This document shows, piece by piece, positions 39,350-50,350 of a DNA stretch of 64,000 nucleotides (positions are counted from its first letter, which is position 1; every line of letters begins with the position of its first letter). The notes under the pieces are model-generated. The model had not been told where the DNA came from. It saw only the letters and a list, made by a program, of their open reading frames with translations, and did no database searches. The DNA is taken from assembly GCF_000745485.1 (NCBI RefSeq), contig NZ_KN050694.1, positions 134,153 to 198,152 of the forward strand. The letters run 5' to 3'. Source of the DNA: Methanobacterium veterum. GTDB lineage: Archaea; Methanobacteriota; Methanobacteria; Methanobacteriales; Methanobacteriaceae. The position numbers were made by a program, and so were the translations under genes.

Positions 39350-40462
39350 TCAAGATTTTTTATTGATTACTGTTATAATCAATGTTATTTCCTGTAAATT
39401 GTATTTTTTACCAGTTCTGATAGGTCTACTGTATAATTTAAGCCCGCTGATAAATCCTTTTAAATATGGGTTAAATCCACCTCTTAAATCTCTATTAAGT
39501 AAGTAGGAAATGATCTGGGGTAAAAATAGGTATATGAAGAAGTAAGATATGAATTTAAAATTATTATGGTTATTGATGTTTTGTTCCATAAAATAAATCC
39601 TATTTCGGGTACAGTAGTAAGTTTTAAGATAGTTTGTACTTGATACACTTACTTTGTGCCAGATTTTTGACTTAAATGTATAAACTGATTTATATCCTGA
39701 TTTTCTTCCTCTAAAACACCAGTCAACATCCTCCCAGTACATAAAATAATTAGCATTTAACATTCCGATTTTATCAATCACTTCTTTCTTACAGAGTATA
39801 CATGAACCTGTGATGTAATCTAATTCGATGTTTTGGTCATATTTACCATCATCTATCTGATTTAAAGCTGTTTCAACAGCAATAACTTTTTTGAGGTCTA
39901 TTTTTCCTCCACCAGCTGCCTGTATAACCTCTTTTTTGTCGTAGAAATAAGTTTTTGCCCCTACAAACCCTATTTTTTCATCATTTTCAGCTGCTTTTAC
40001 GAGTTCTTCGAGAAAATTTCTGTCAACAACTGTATCATTGTTTAGCAAGAGAATATATTCGGATTTAAAGATACAAACTGCATATTTAATTCCAGTATTG
40101 TTTCCGCCTGCAAAACCGTAATTTCCATTATTTTTTACTAAAATAATCTTTTCGGATGGTAATATATTAGAAATCTCTTTTTCATCTTTTTGTGCAGTTT
40201 CAAATTCATTTTCATTATATTCAAATATTTTTATAGGTTTATTGGATGTATCATAATGGAAAAAATTAGATTTTACTCCTATTTTTCCTTTACAGTATTC
40301 TTTTATTTTTTCTACAGAGTCGTCATTGGAATTGTTGTCCACTACTATGACATTGTAATTAGAATAATTAATATGATAAATTGATTCTAAACATTCTATG
40401 GTGTCTTTCCAGCCGTTCCAGTTCAGGATAATTATGGCAACATTATTTTCTGGCTTTTTCAT
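39350..40462 (-). CDS. GT2 family glycosyltransferase
   Basis: This 370-residue GT-A protein has VAIIILNWNGWKDTIECLES at the N-terminus, VDNNSNDDSVEKI near 40, YGFAGGNNTGI near 114, LLLNNDTVVD near 135 and a YWEDVDWCFRG motif near 238. The first 70 residues are nearly the same as those of the neighbouring GT2 gene at 40487, while the C-terminal halves differ. That suggests a duplication with later divergence of the acceptor side. A hydrophobic segment near 300-315 may touch the membrane. Confidence 0.9.
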   Translation of the reverse strand: MKKPENNVAIIILNWNGWKDTIECLESIYHINYSNYNVIVVDNNSNDDSVEKIKEYCKGKIGVKSNFFHYDTSNKPIKIFEYNENEFETAQKDEKEISNILPSEKIILVKNNGNYGFAGGNNTGIKYAVCIFKSEYILLLNNDTVVDRNFLEELVKAAENDEKIGFVGAKTYFYDKKEVIQAAGGGKIDLKKVIAVETALNQIDDGKYDQNIELDYITGSCILCKKEVIDKIGMLNANYFMYWEDVDWCFRGRKSGYKSVYTFKSKIWHKVSVSSTNYLKTYYCTRNRIYFMEQNINNHNNFKFISYFFIYLFLPQIISYLLNRDLRGGFNPYLKGFISGLKLYSRPIRTGKKYNLQEITLIITVINKKS

Positions 40463-40486
40463 GATATAACCTTTAAATGTGCTGAA

Positions 40487-41560
40487 TCATTGTATAATCC
40501 ATTCATTTTGTATTTCATATAATAGTGGGTGGTTAAACATACTGATTCTAAGCCATATATTACTTAAAATAATCCTACTAAGCTCTAATGTCTTGTTGAC
40601 TTTTAATGAATATAATATGGCTTTTTTTAGATAAAATATTGTTTTATTTAAATTTTTACTTCCAAAAAGATGTGATAAGGGATAGTATTTAAGCATTGTA
40701 CTCAATAAATTTTTATTGTAATGGTATTCCATTAGATCAGATGTTTTATGCTGATTTATACTTTCTGAAATACCTCTTTTATGATAAACTATTGAATTTA
40801 CGGCTAAAACAGATTTGAATCCTTCTAATCTGATTCTCCAGGAAAGATCTACATCTTCAAAGATTACAAAAAAATTTTCATCAAATAATCCAATCTTTTT
40901 TAAAATTTCTTTTGGATAAACCGCCGCTGCAGCACAGGCTCCAAATATTTCTCTATCCTTTTTAAGAGGATTATATGTTGAATTTATTCCTTTGTCCATT
41001 GCACTCCAGATATAAATTTCCTGACCTAAAGAATCAATGAGTTTTCCATCAGGTTTTAAAAGTAAAGATTGAATGCTCCCTTTGTTTCTATATTTTTGAG
41101 CTGTTTTTATTAATTCTGCAAGGAAATCGGGGTCAACTATAGTATCATTATTTAAAAGGAGTATATATTGTGAGTCAGTATTTAATGCAAATCTTATTCC
41201 AACATTATTTCCTCCAGCAAAACCATAATTTTTCTTATTTTTAATTAAGGTTATTTTTTTAGATGAGGGTATTCTATAATATTCATCTGTTCTATTTTTT
41301 AATGTTTTAAGTTCTTTTTGTGTGTATTCAAAGATTTTAATAGGTTTGTTTAAATGGTTGTACTTAATATGTTTGGATTGGACCTTAATTTTGCCTTTAC
41401 AGTACTCTTTTATTTTTTCTATGGAATTGTCCGTAGAACTGTTGTCTACTAATATGACATCATAATTGGAATAATTAATATGGTAAATTGATTCTAGACA
41501 CTCTATGGTGTCTTTCCAACGGTTCCAGTTTAGAATAATTATTGAAACTTTTGGGTTCAT
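40487..41560 (-). CDS. GT2 family glycosyltransferase
   Basis: This 357-residue GT-A protein has KVSIIILNWNRWKDTIECLE at the start, VDNSSTDNSIEKI near 36, YGFAGGNNVGI near 113 and LLLNNDTIVD near 133. Its later motifs are ACAAAVYPKEILKKIGLFDE and a VIFEDVDLSWRI region, which differ from the two paralogs and fit a different acceptor. It is separated from the 39350 gene by 24 bases and is probably cotranscribed with it. Substrate unknown. Confidence 0.9.
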   Translation of the reverse strand: MNPKVSIIILNWNRWKDTIECLESIYHINYSNYDVILVDNSSTDNSIEKIKEYCKGKIKVQSKHIKYNHLNKPIKIFEYTQKELKTLKNRTDEYYRIPSSKKITLIKNKKNYGFAGGNNVGIRFALNTDSQYILLLNNDTIVDPDFLAELIKTAQKYRNKGSIQSLLLKPDGKLIDSLGQEIYIWSAMDKGINSTYNPLKKDREIFGACAAAAVYPKEILKKIGLFDENFFVIFEDVDLSWRIRLEGFKSVLAVNSIVYHKRGISESINQHKTSDLMEYHYNKNLLSTMLKYYPLSHLFGSKNLNKTIFYLKKAILYSLKVNKTLELSRIILSNIWLRISMFNHPLLYEIQNEWIIQ

Positions 41561-41654
41561 TTAGGACCTCAAATTAATAAATAAAGCTTAATTTATAATT
41601 TATGAATTAAGCGACCATTATCGAAATTTTATTTAAATATAATTTAAATAACAA

Positions 41655-42320
41655 TTATACATCAATTACTGCGTATAAACGGTAATATAAGGAAGATTTA
41701 ATGAATTTTAATTTATTAAACAGGCTAATTGGTAATCTTAACCATAAAGGCAATCCTGTAATTAATGATAATTGATTTAAATTAATAGGATCATCTTCTA
41801 CAACTCTAAATGTGCTGAATTCTTTTGAAATTAAGTTTTCAAGGTCTTTTTTTGTGAAAAAATTAATATGATCTTTTTCTAAAATATGTTCATATGTTAA
41901 TCCTGTTGATTTAAGCTCAAAAAATTGTGTGCAGTTTGGCACTGTTATAAGTATATTTTTCTTTGCTACTCGTTTTGATTCCTTTAAAATTTTATGTGGA
42001 TTATCTACATGTTCTAAAATTTCAAATAGTAAAACTGTATCAAAAGTGTTGTCTGGAAATTCTAAATTGTCTGCTTCCATTGTATATGCTTCTATGTCAT
42101 TTTCACGTGCTTTTTCAACATATTCTGGATTTATGTCTACACCTATGCATTTAAATCCTAAATTGTTTAAATTACTGCAATAACCTCCTGTAGCACATCC
42201 TAAATCTAATATTTTCCTTCCCGCATGGTTGGTAACAAAATTAATGGACTTTAAGGATGCACAAGGTTCTATAGTTAAATACCAGTCTTTAGTATCTCTA
42301 AATATTTCATTAATTTCCAT
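41655..42320 (-). CDS. Class I SAM-dependent methyltransferase
   Basis: This 221-residue protein has the SAM-binding motif KILDLGCATGGYCSNL near residue 35, the acidic GVDINPEYV near 57, an EADNLEFPDNTFDTVLLFEILEH-like motif II/III region near 80-102 and a VPNCTQFF segment. It fits the UbiE/COQ5-like methyltransferase fold often found in glycan clusters, where it would methylate a sugar. The target is not evident. Confidence 0.87.
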   Translation of the reverse strand: MEINEIFRDTKDWYLTIEPCASLKSINFVTNHAGRKILDLGCATGGYCSNLNNLGFKCIGVDINPEYVEKARENDIEAYTMEADNLEFPDNTFDTVLLFEILEHVDNPHKILKESKRVAKKNILITVPNCTQFFELKSTGLTYEHILEKDHINFFTKKDLENLISKEFSTFRVVEDDPINLNQLSLITGLPLWLRLPISLFNKLKFIKSSLYYRLYAVIDV

Positions 42321-42475
42321 TAGATTACCTCCATGATACCATTAAAATATTGGTTATGTCAAAATTTTAGATTATTTAAATTCATGATTGTCATTTTTTA
42401 AGGTTTTATTTGAATATTTCAAGACCATTTAAGTTAAAATACTATATATTACTATATTTATTATTAGTAATATAT

Positions 42476-43906
42476 TTATCTCCTTAATTGTTTCAATAGC
42501 ATTATATCAACTTCATCAATGCACCCAAATATATAAATAATGATTAAATACAGCAAAGTAGCCATAATAACCAATAAAAATAGATTTAAATCTTTAAAAT
42601 ACAAGATAAATATGCTAATGATTAAAGTTGCAAATAAAATCTTTGATAAATCATCCATGATGGTTTTATATTGAATTCCATAACCAAATTTGTAAGTAAC
42701 CAGAAAAATATACCCTGTTGAAAATATTGCAGCTATAAGTGTAGCAAAACTTGCTCCAATATAACTAAAGAGAGGAATTAAGAATAAATTTAATAATATA
42801 TTTGTTGCGGCAGATATTATGGAGATTTTAGTTATAATATACTGTTTATTTATTGATTGTAACAGCTGTACAAATGGAGCCCCTGCAAAAGTTAGTATAA
42901 TTGTCCATATCAATATCTGTAAGGCAATTATTGATTGGCTATATCCTAGACCGAAGATCGTTAATATAATTTTATCTGCTAAAATGGTCACTCCAACTCC
43001 CATCGGAACTCCAATTATAATCATATATTTGAAATATTTTTCGTTCATTAGTTTAAGCGAATTTTTGGAAGATGTGTAAAACTGGGACATAACTGGAAAA
43101 ATAGCCATATTAATTGCATTTGGTATAAACAACAGTATCAGCATTAATCTGTATGCAGCGCTGTACCATCCAACCACTTCTGCTCCCTGTACTACCGACA
43201 GCATTATTGAGTCAATATAATTATACAACATTCCACTAAGGGCAGTTATTCCAAATGGCCATGATTCTTTTATTATTGGCTTCCAAAATGAAAGATCTAT
43301 CCTAGGTTCCGGCAGCGGAAAGTTTTGCACATATTTGAAAAGGATATATGCTGAGATCAATCCTGCAGAAACCACATTAATAAAAGCAAAAAATATAATG
43401 CTTAAATTATAATGTATCATAATTACAGTGCCTAAAAGCACTATAACTGAACTTAAAATGGTACTCAATGATATGTATTCCATTTTTTCATTGGCCTGGA
43501 AAATAGCACCTAAAACACCTGAAAAAGATCCTATTATCACAGATACTGTGACAATATAAATAACATTTTTAACAATTTCTGAATACCCAATTATATTGGT
43601 GATGATTATTATCAATCCAAGCGTTAAAATGGACAGGATAATTTTTATAAGAAAAATATTTGAGATATATTTATCTCTAGCAGATAAATTCCTTGAAATT
43701 TCTCTTACCATAAGTGTACTCATACCTAAATCTGCAAAGATACCGATAATTCCAGTAATAGAAAGTGCAATAGACCATATTCCAAATATATTAGCTCCAA
43801 AGTATCTTGCAGCGTACATTGTAATGAAAAATGTGAAAATATAGCTTATGATCTGTGATATCATTAAAAAAGTAGTGTTTTTTGCTATTTTACGAACTCT
43901 GCCCAT
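42476..43906 (-). CDS. Wzx-like flippase (MOP superfamily polysaccharide transporter)
   Basis: This 476-residue protein has about fourteen membrane segments with the N-terminal [18 protein letters not shown] and [15 protein letters not shown] pattern of polysaccharide flippases. A short cytoplasmic loop precedes the [22 protein letters not shown] segment near 267. It is the second flippase of the window and probably exports the product of the minus-strand glycosyltransferases. A 391-base gap separates it from the epimerase gene upstream. Confidence 0.9.
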   Translation of the reverse strand: MGRVRKIAKNTTFLMISQIISYIFTFFITMYAARYFGANIFGIWSIALSITGIIGIFADLGMSTLMVREISRNLSARDKYISNIFLIKIILSILTLGLIIIITNIIGYSEIVKNVIYIVTVSVIIGSFSGVLGAIFQANEKMEYISLSTILSSVIVLLGTVIMIHYNLSIIFFAFINVVSAGLISAYILFKYVQNFPLPEPRIDLSFWKPIIKESWPFGITALSGMLYNYIDSIMLSVVQGAEVVGWYSAAYRLMLILLFIPNAINMAIFPVMSQFYTSSKNSLKLMNEKYFKYMIIIGVPMGVGVTILADKIILTIFGLGYSQSIIALQILIWTIILTFAGAPFVQLLQSINKQYIITKISIISAATNILLNLFLIPLFSYIGASFATLIAAIFSTGYIFLVTYKFGYGIQYKTIMDDLSKILFATLIISIFILYFKDLNLFLLVIMATLLYLIIIYIFGCIDEVDIMLLKQLRR

Positions 43907-44297
43907 TAAAAATTCTTCCTTATTTAATGATAATATATTAAATTAAAGTTGGACATTTTAAATCATAGATCTAGTTTTAATAACTTTAATGACCATTTAT
44001 TTGGTTAAAATGACATTTATGCATTAAAATAATGAAATCAAGTACCTATTTCATATTTAAATTGGAAATATTTGTTTTTGACTTATCGTTGCACATTACA
44101 ATATCACTGTAAATTATTACTTACTTACAATAAATATATTTCTATTAAATGATCATTTTCATTTACAAATTAAAAATTAAATAAATAAAGGGATTAATGA
44201 CAATATCTGCATTGTTTGTAAATTGAAAGCATTAATAATAAATTTAAGTTAAAAAAAATAGTTTTTTATATTTTTATAAAAATTAAACGGCATTATT
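43907..44297. other. 391-base intergenic stretch, nothing recognised
   Basis: This is very AT-rich sequence upstream of the flippase gene. No gene or clear structure is seen. Confidence 0.4.
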
Positions 44298-45230
44298 TTA
44301 AGATAGAACTTTTTTAAACCATTCGACAGTCTCTTTCAGTTCCTCTTTAAAATCAGCTTTTGGATCGTAACCCAGTGATTCAGCCTTGGATATATCTGCT
44401 AATGAATACTTTATATCCCCCGGGCGTTCTTTCTCATATATAGGCTGTATGTCTATTCCAATAATCTCTTTTATCATTAAAAAAAGCTGGTTTATAGTGG
44501 TGCTTTTACCAAGGCCTATATTGAAGGCACCTGTTAATTTTGATTCTGCTGCCATAATATTAGCGGCTACAACATGTTTTACTGAGACAAAATCTCTGCT
44601 TTGTTCTCCATCCCCATATATAATTGGACTTTCATTTTTAAGTATTTTATCAATGAAAATAGGGATTACAGCAGCGTATTGTGAGTTAGGGTCCTGCCTT
44701 GGTCCAAATACATTAAAATATCTAAGGGAAATTGTTGGTAATCCATAAATTTCAGAAAATACATTGCAGTATAATTCTCCAGTAGTTTTACCCACAGCAT
44801 AGGGTGATAAAGGGTTAACTGGATCATCTTCACTAAGCGGTAGTGATTCTGTATCTCCATAAACAGCTGAAGATGAGGCAAGTACTACCTTTTTAACATC
44901 AGTATTTTTTGCAGCCTCCAAAACTTTTAATGTGCCTGTTATGTTGACTTTATTTGAAATAAATGGATCATCTACACTTTTTTGAACGCTGGTAACGGCT
45001 GCCTCATGGAAAACATAATCGGCACCGTCAAAAATTTCTTCTAAATTAATTGAAGTTATATCTCCCAGTGTAGTGTCAATTTTAGAAATATTAAAGTGTT
45101 TTATATTTTCTATATTTCCAGTTGATTGATCATCAATAATAACGACCAGATTGTCTTCACTAAGTTTTTCGACAAGATGTGATCCGATAAATCCGAGACC
45201 GCCTGTAACTACAACTTTTTTATTTTTCAT
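44298..45230 (-). CDS. NDP-sugar 4-epimerase (GalE/WbpP-like SDR)
   Basis: This extended SDR protein of about 310 residues has [18 protein letters not shown] near the N-terminus, [13 protein letters not shown] near 75, [17 protein letters not shown] near 115 and the catalytic [13 protein letters not shown] near 140. [20 protein letters not shown] near 168 is typical of UDP-glucose/UDP-GlcNAc 4-epimerases of archaea. I take the ATG at 45230, which has GAGGAA seven bases upstream; a frame from a TTG at 45269 has no such site. It supplies an epimerised sugar for the glycan genes downstream. Confidence 0.9.
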   Translation of the reverse strand: MKNKKVVVTGGLGFIGSHLVEKLSEDNLVVIIDDQSTGNIENIKHFNISKIDTTLGDITSINLEEIFDGADYVFHEAAVTSVQKSVDDPFISNKVNITGTLKVLEAAKNTDVKKVVLASSSAVYGDTESLPLSEDDPVNPLSPYAVGKTTGELYCNVFSEIYGLPTISLRYFNVFGPRQDPNSQYAAVIPIFIDKILKNESPIIYGDGEQSRDFVSVKHVVAANIMAAESKLTGAFNIGLGKSTTINQLFLMIKEIIGIDIQPIYEKERPGDIKYSLADISKAESLGYDPKADFKEELKETVEWFKKVLS

Positions 45231-45265
45231 AGGTATTCCTCTAATATTAATGTTTAAACTGAACT

Positions 45266-45694
45266 TCAAGTTACACTCACGTTTAGATTAAGCGAACGAT
45301 ACACGTTTTGAGTATCAGGTAATTTATATAATAAAAATTTTACATTCTGGTTTCCAGCAGGAAGATTAAATTTAAACGGAATTTCTTTTTGTTCACTATT
45401 TGTAAGGGTAATGCTTTCATTTTTTAAAATATTTTGATTATTTTTTACCACTAACTGGTATGTAGTATTTGTATATTCATGATTTACAATACCAATAATC
45501 ATATTTCCACTTTCGCCGGCAGTTAGATTAGTTGGGTAATCACCTGCTTTTCCAGTAGGTCCTAAAATATAAAATTCTGTGAATTTTTCGCCAGGCTGTG
45601 GAAAAACAACAATATAGATAGTTGCAGCGACTGCAATGATAAGTGCAATAATTAAAATAATTGACAGTGGTTTATCCAGGTTAAATTTACTCAT
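45266..45694 (-). CDS. DUF1616 family single-pass membrane protein
   Basis: This 142-residue protein has one membrane segment at about residues 11-31, then an extracellular-type domain with the sequence [20 protein letters not shown], typical of the DUF1616 family. Its beta-rich rest carries several potential N-glycosylation sequons (for example NLT, NTT, NES, NVS). Most DUF1616 proteins are longer, with extra membrane segments, so this is the short form. It lies directly upstream of the epimerase on the same strand, and such proteins often sit in archaeal glycan clusters. Role unknown. Confidence 0.8.
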   Translation of the reverse strand: MSKFNLDKPLSIILIIALIIAVAATIYIVVFPQPGEKFTEFYILGPTGKAGDYPTNLTAGESGNMIIGIVNHEYTNTTYQLVVKNNQNILKNESITLTNSEQKEIPFKFNLPAGNQNVKFLLYKLPDTQNVYRSLNLNVSVT

Positions 45695-46711
45695 ATATAA
45701 TCTTCCTTCTTTATGTGTGTTAAATTCATTTTATAAAATTGCTTATTTAAAAATTGTTTATCTAAATTAGATCATATTTCTAGAATATTATTATTTTATT
45801 TGTTTTGATAATTATTTCTGTTTAATATATCCTGATTCACATAATACTTTTTTCTATTTGTATACATATATAGATTAAATTAAGGATATTATTAAATGAG
45901 GTTGTGGGATATTTTATGAAATTTTAAAAGTTATTGAACTTTAAAATCTGGAAAACTAAATATCTGGAAAATCTTTAAGAATTCTTCCCTGGAAAGTACA
46001 AGGTATTATTACAACTTAATTTTTTAATTTATAGTAGTGTTAGGGTACCCTTAATTCAAATATTTCTGGTAAGATAATCTGAATCCATTGAATTAATAAT
46101 TATGATTTAAGTGGAAATTCCCTGTTTTTAATATTGAAAAATGTAAAACCAGTATGATTTAGAATTGGATTTCCCCGTTAATCTTACGAATTCGTGATTT
46201 CAAAAACATTTATATGGGATAAAAACATAAGTTGGTTTGTCGGAACTATGTTTCCTTATTCCGGTATGACGAACAACCATCAAAAAATTCACAAAAAGCA
46301 AAAAGAAGACAAAAATTATCTTACTTTCGGCTCAAAACTCAATCAACAAATGATACATTAAGAATATATGGATTAGATGTGGATTGGGGTGCCAATATAT
46401 CTTTAAATGCGTATTTAAATTAAATAGGCATTGTTTAGTTGGATAATTGGAATATATTCAATTAAAATTAGTTTGTTATGGTTAAATAATTAAATTAATG
46501 TTTTTATATCTAAATAGAAAATAGGGTAAATTTGTGAATATGTTAATTTAAAATGATTTTACATCATATTACCAATGTAAAATTATTAATAAGTTCTATA
46601 GAAGAGGTATAATTTGTAAAAGCATTGATTGGTGAATTTAAGGTATGATTGTATTGAGTTGAAAGAAATCATTGTCATCATAAGCTCTAATAAAAATGGG
46701 AAGGACTGAAA
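45695..46711. other. 1-kb gap before the eha operon, with a structured patch near 46230
   Basis: No gene is convincing. At 46209-46222 a TATA-like TTTATATGGGATAA is followed by a nested inverted repeat: GTTGGTTTGTCGGAA (46231-46245) can pair with TTCCGGTATGACGAACAAC (about 46259-46277) with small bulges. A 63-codon frame from a TTG at 46232 has no ribosome-binding site and I do not call it. The stretch may hold a non-coding RNA or long leader; the rest (46430-46690) should contain the eha promoter, which I cannot place exactly. Confidence 0.4.
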
Positions 46712-47062
46712 GTGAAAACATTTATATATTTAGTTGATCATCTTTTTATCATGATTATTCATGTTGATATTGTAACGGTGTTAAGTTATGTTCTTGCAGT
46801 AATATCTGCAATTATTGTAGGATTTATACTTAGACTTCCTTTACTTCCTGAAAGGCCAATGAGGGATTCATGGACAATAAGTATAATTTTTCCAACTATC
46901 ATAATTGCACTGGGATTATCTGCAATGGTTTTTGAGCTTGGATGGAATGGAATGATAGTAGGAATTGTCACAGGAGTACTATCTGCATTAATTTCCAAAT
47001 ATTTACTTGAAAAAATTCTCCCACCACATACAGACCTGATTGGGGGTGAATCTGGTGAATGA
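46712..47062 (+). CDS. ehaA: Energy-converting hydrogenase A subunit EhaA
   Basis: This is the first gene of the 20-gene eha operon. The 116-residue product has three membrane segments at about residues 24-43, 55-75 and 78-98, and a conserved-looking [15 protein letters not shown] loop. In methanogens Eha uses the ion gradient to drive ferredoxin reduction with H2. The start is a GTG at 46712 with GGAAGGACT upstream; an internal ATG at 46751 would give a shorter protein closer to the usual length, so the start is uncertain. The stop overlaps the ehaB start region. Identity rests on order and size within the operon. Confidence 0.87.
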   Translation: MKTFIYLVDHLFIMIIHVDIVTVLSYVLAVISAIIVGFILRLPLLPERPMRDSWTISIIFPTIIIALGLSAMVFELGWNGMIVGIVTGVLSALISKYLLEKILPPHTDLIGGESGE

Positions 47063-47558
47063 GATAATAGGAATCATAATAGCAGCAGTTCTATGCTGGT
47101 TTAACTTTGTACTTATAGATACATGGATGGGCCTTCCTGAAAAACCCGGTGTCAAAGGTGCAGGCGTTATTGGAAGAGATGTAAAAAAAAGAGGCGGAGA
47201 TCTGTCTGGTGGATTCTTCCAGGGAAACATTGTATGCTCCCCTGATGCATCAGCAGGTACACTGTTAAGCGCTATAGCATGTTACCTCATAGGTATTCCT
47301 GCAGGTGGATTTGTCGCAGCTTTACTTGTATTTATTGGTAACAGACTCTGTGCAGATCCAGGATACGCAGGTACAACTGGTGCAATTACTATAATGATTA
47401 TAATAGCTTTAGCTTCATTTATTGGTATCCCTCCCGAGCAATTTATTGTAGGTATGTTACTTGCAATTGTTACAATACAAGGACTAGATCACCCAAGGGC
47501 ATCTAAATTACTTGGTAAAATTGCCAAAAAAATGGGAAGATATACAAACTTAACTTAA
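47055..47558 (+). CDS. ehaB: Energy-converting hydrogenase A subunit EhaB
   Basis: This 167-residue membrane subunit has segments at about residues 2-22, 72-92 and 105-145, and a conserved [25 protein letters not shown] loop between the first two. The start is taken as the GTG at 47055: GGGGGTGA lies five bases upstream, and the start overlaps the ehaA stop. A frame from a TTG at 47040 would include that site. It belongs to the membrane arm of the complex. Confidence 0.9.
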   Translation: MNEIIGIIIAAVLCWFNFVLIDTWMGLPEKPGVKGAGVIGRDVKKRGGDLSGGFFQGNIVCSPDASAGTLLSAIACYLIGIPAGGFVAALLVFIGNRLCADPGYAGTTGAITIMIIIALASFIGIPPEQFIVGMLLAIVTIQGLDHPRASKLLGKIAKKMGRYTNLT

Positions 47559-47611
47559 AACATCAAACTATAAAATAAATAAATTACAATATATTAAAAA
47601 GGTAGATAAAG

Positions 47612-47860
47612 ATGCTAATAGAGATTGCAGGGATTATAATTGTACTTATGGCCTTAAGAACTCTAATTGCTAGAGATAGGAGTGAAAGAATGCTCTATCT
47701 AAATGCGATGAGTTTTGGTATATCTGCACTTATTGCCCTTTATATACAGACTCCATTTGGAGCTATAATTGCAATAACTTATTTTGTAGCTTCTACTATA
47801 AGTTCAAATGCAATTGCATATTCTATTGGAAGAATACAAGAGGAAATTACTGTTAAATAA
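47612..47860 (+). CDS. ehaC: Energy-converting hydrogenase A subunit EhaC
   Basis: This 82-residue protein has about three membrane segments and a [20 protein letters not shown] loop, matching the small EhaC membrane subunit in the third position of the operon. An AAGGTAGA site precedes the ATG at 47612. No catalytic role is known; it is part of the membrane arm, probably related to multi-subunit antiporter small subunits. Confidence 0.88.
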   Translation: MLIEIAGIIIVLMALRTLIARDRSERMLYLNAMSFGISALIALYIQTPFGAIIAITYFVASTISSNAIAYSIGRIQEEITVK

Positions 47861-47878
47861 TTTAAAATCGGTGGAATA

Positions 47879-48166
47879 ATGGCTATCGTAGATTTCATAA
47901 ATATATCAACAGTATCGGCTGCCGTAGCTTTGATTGGGTCAGCTGGTATAATATTACTCCCAAAGCCTGTTGATAAAGTGATAATGTTTACTCTGCTTCA
48001 GGGAGGTTTTATAGGGATGATAGTAGCAGCAAAATACTTGGATGTTGCAGTAGCTGTTGCATTATTCGATCCAATTTCAACAGTTATCCTTTTAATTGGT
48101 ATTATAAAACTCAATGATGTAAGACGAAAAAAACTAGAAGCCCAGGAGGAATCGAACATTGCTTGA
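47879..48166 (+). CDS. ehaD: Energy-converting hydrogenase A subunit EhaD
   Basis: This 95-residue protein has three membrane segments and the central [29 protein letters not shown] region seen in EhaD-type subunits, then a polar C-terminal tail ([15 protein letters not shown]). CGGTGGA lies upstream of the ATG. Its 3' end overlaps ehaE by eight bases. It belongs to the small membrane subunits of the ion-translocating arm. Confidence 0.88.
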   Translation: MAIVDFINISTVSAAVALIGSAGIILLPKPVDKVIMFTLLQGGFIGMIVAAKYLDVAVAVALFDPISTVILLIGIIKLNDVRRKKLEAQEESNIA

Positions 48167-48419
48167 TATTTATATATGGTTTTATACAGGCTGTGCACTG
48201 GTAATACTGGGCAGTATTGCAACAGTTATTGGTCCTGGGGTTAAAGACCCAATAGTAAGGACATTAAATACAGAAATAGCTGCAGTGGGAGTTTCAATGA
48301 TACTTTTAACTTACAATCATACTATAGCACTTCTCACATTCGTTGCAGCAACTGTTATAATGACTATGATCCTTTTGAGGGCAATTGTAAGGCTGGAAGA
48401 AATGGGGGCTAAGGTATGA
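48159..48419 (+). CDS. ehaE: Energy-converting hydrogenase A subunit EhaE
   Basis: This 86-residue protein has three membrane segments, with [22 protein letters not shown] between the first and second, resembling MnhG/MbhC-type small antiporter subunits. The start is a TTG at 48159 inside the end of ehaD, with GGAGG about nine bases upstream. Its stop overlaps ehaF as ATGA. Translation of D, E, F and G is therefore coupled. Confidence 0.88.
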   Translation: MLDIYIWFYTGCALVILGSIATVIGPGVKDPIVRTLNTEIAAVGVSMILLTYNHTIALLTFVAATVIMTMILLRAIVRLEEMGAKV

Positions 48420-48928
48420 AAAGCATAGGAAGGCTTTTAAACGATCTTGCAAACCCTGATAATATTCCAAGGTTTTTTTCATTGGTGCTTGGAATTGTGC
48501 TTATAGTAGGTTTTGTAATGCCACTTGCATTAAATGACCATCAAATTTATCCAAGACCTGAACCTCAAAGCCAGATTAATTCAGGTGATCCACTGGCACC
48601 TTATGACCGTGGCGGTACTGTAATTGCAGATTGGGGCCTTAATGGCAACTTCTTATTGGAACCCGGTATTATTAAATCTCAGTATCCTCAATTTTCAGCA
48701 CAGGCCGGTAAAGTAACGGGTTATCTGTCTCCAATGGCGATATCAGTTAAAAATACGACATTATACTTTGGTACTTCAATTTATTCATCTCCTGGCGGGT
48801 TAATAGATGAAATACTTTACTACTCAAGAGGTTTCGATACAATTCTTGAGTCCAGTATCTTGATGATGGCGTTTGTAGTTGCTTCATTTATAGCACTTCA
48901 ATTTACAATGAGGAGGGAAGAAGAATGA
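48416..48928 (+). CDS. ehaF: Energy-converting hydrogenase A subunit EhaF
   Basis: This 170-residue subunit has a membrane helix at about residues 22-40, a large polar loop (about 41-130) with PRPEPQSQ and [21 protein letters not shown], and a second helix near 144-162. The layout suggests that the loop lies on the outer face. It overlaps its neighbours on both sides by four bases (ATGA). Its exact role in the complex is unknown. Confidence 0.88.
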   Translation: MKSIGRLLNDLANPDNIPRFFSLVLGIVLIVGFVMPLALNDHQIYPRPEPQSQINSGDPLAPYDRGGTVIADWGLNGNFLLEPGIIKSQYPQFSAQAGKVTGYLSPMAISVKNTTLYFGTSIYSSPGGLIDEILYYSRGFDTILESSILMMAFVVASFIALQFTMRREEE

Positions 48929-49611
48929 CCGGTGCTGAAGTTTTAGTTCCAAGTGTTGTTTCCCCTTTGGTAGTTTCACTTTACCAACCAGCCATATTGG
49001 TTGGTTTATTAACCGGTTTTATAGGCCTTCTGGGAATAGCCTTTAAAAAAGGTGATTTAACTGCCCTTATACTTACAGACATTGTAGGATTTGCAATGTT
49101 AATTATAGTTGCAGCAGTTGCAACTGATTTGGCAGAAGCACTTATACTTCCAGGACTGGTAGTTGAACTTGCTGAAATCCTTGCAATTTCAGAAGTCCTT
49201 ATGAGCAGAGAAATGAGAAAAACAGGAAAAAGTGTTGATTTAATTCCACTCCCACTTTCACTGGATATGGAAATTTTAGAAACTGCACCTGCTTTCCTTG
49301 CAATAATACTTATAGCTTATGGAGCATTTCTAAGCGGATTTACAGGGGGGGCTGTTGCGGGAACAGGAATATTGTTTTACGTCCTTTCCAGAACAATTAG
49401 AGGAGTTCCTTCATCTATATGGGAAGGAGTTGCAGGAATATCTGGTGTAGCATGGGTACTCTGGTTAATAGGTTTCCTCATGTTCTTTGTAACCCCTCAA
49501 TACTGGTTACTTGCTCTATTCTTATCAGCATTTGGGGTGCTGATAAAGGTAGCATCTAAAGTTGGACTTATAGGTGTTTTGGGTAGAGAAGAATTTAAGA
49601 GAGAAAAATAA
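48925..49611 (+). CDS. ehaG: Energy-converting hydrogenase A subunit EhaG
   Basis: This 228-residue protein has about six or seven membrane segments. A conserved [21 protein letters not shown] region, with acidic residues inside a helix, lies near residues 87-107 and would suit ion movement. It follows ehaF with an ATGA overlap. It is part of the membrane arm of Eha; the family has no separate enzymatic function. Confidence 0.88.
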   Translation: MTGAEVLVPSVVSPLVVSLYQPAILVGLLTGFIGLLGIAFKKGDLTALILTDIVGFAMLIIVAAVATDLAEALILPGLVVELAEILAISEVLMSREMRKTGKSVDLIPLPLSLDMEILETAPAFLAIILIAYGAFLSGFTGGAVAGTGILFYVLSRTIRGVPSSIWEGVAGISGVAWVLWLIGFLMFFVTPQYWLLALFLSAFGVLIKVASKVGLIGVLGREEFKREK

Positions 49612-49649
49612 TTATGATTCATACTTAAAATGATTCGGAGCAAATAAAA

Positions 49650-50330
49650 ATGGATATAGCAACATTAGGTGGGCAATTATTTGGTTACATACCTTTAGGA
49701 GATATTGTGCTTTACTTTACCCCATTTAATCTGTTCCTATTTGGTGGAGCACTCCTGTTTACATTTCTTATAGCTGTAAGTAATACAGAGACCCAGGTAG
49801 AAGCTAGATTTGGTTCTCTTGAAGATAGGGAAGTAAAAGTAGATAAAGATGAATTTAAAGTAAGGAGATTTCTTGCAATAATATGTGGTCTTGCAACTGC
49901 AGGGGCCATGATAACAGGAGATCTTTTTAACTTTACATTATTCGTTGCATTAATCGGTATAGTAAATATTGGATTGGTAGGGGCCGTTAAAATGGTGGAT
50001 GTTTTAGATTCAGCATTCCAGTACGGTATAATTGCCATGATAGCATCCCTTCCTTTATTTGGAGGGGCAGCAACAATTCTAGCTGCAACAGGTACTTTAA
50101 GTTTGATAGAAATTTCTCACTTGAGTTTGGTGACACCAATGGTACAATTTGCATCGGTACTGCTCTTAATGGGTATTGCGGGTGAGACTGGTATAGCTCC
50201 ATTTTATGCAACAAAAGCTGAAATGTTTAGAACTCCCGGTTCACCGTTTTTAGTTATAATACATTTAAGTTCATTACTTGTAATTGTAAGGGCAATTGAA
50301 ATATTGCTGCTTATCAACAAACCATTTTAA
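49650..50330 (+). CDS. ehaH: Energy-converting hydrogenase A subunit EhaH (antiporter-like)
   Basis: This 226-residue membrane protein resembles part of the NuoL/M/N and MrpA/D antiporter-like subunits. It has about five or six helices, an [21 protein letters not shown] segment near 85 and a [22 protein letters not shown] motif near 176, the counterpart of the conserved lysine helix region. It likely provides a proton or sodium path. GGAG lies upstream of the ATG at 49650. Confidence 0.9.
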   Translation: MDIATLGGQLFGYIPLGDIVLYFTPFNLFLFGGALLFTFLIAVSNTETQVEARFGSLEDREVKVDKDEFKVRRFLAIICGLATAGAMITGDLFNFTLFVALIGIVNIGLVGAVKMVDVLDSAFQYGIIAMIASLPLFGGAATILAATGTLSLIEISHLSLVTPMVQFASVLLLMGIAGETGIAPFYATKAEMFRTPGSPFLVIIHLSSLLVIVRAIEILLLINKPF

Positions 50331-50350
50331 AAGATTTATCAGGTGAAATA

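Noticed and set aside
46232..46423. 63-codon frame upstream of the eha operon
   Set aside because: It starts with TTG, has no ribosome-binding site, and its start lies in a likely hairpin. The composition does not resemble a known family, so a leader or RNA is more likely.
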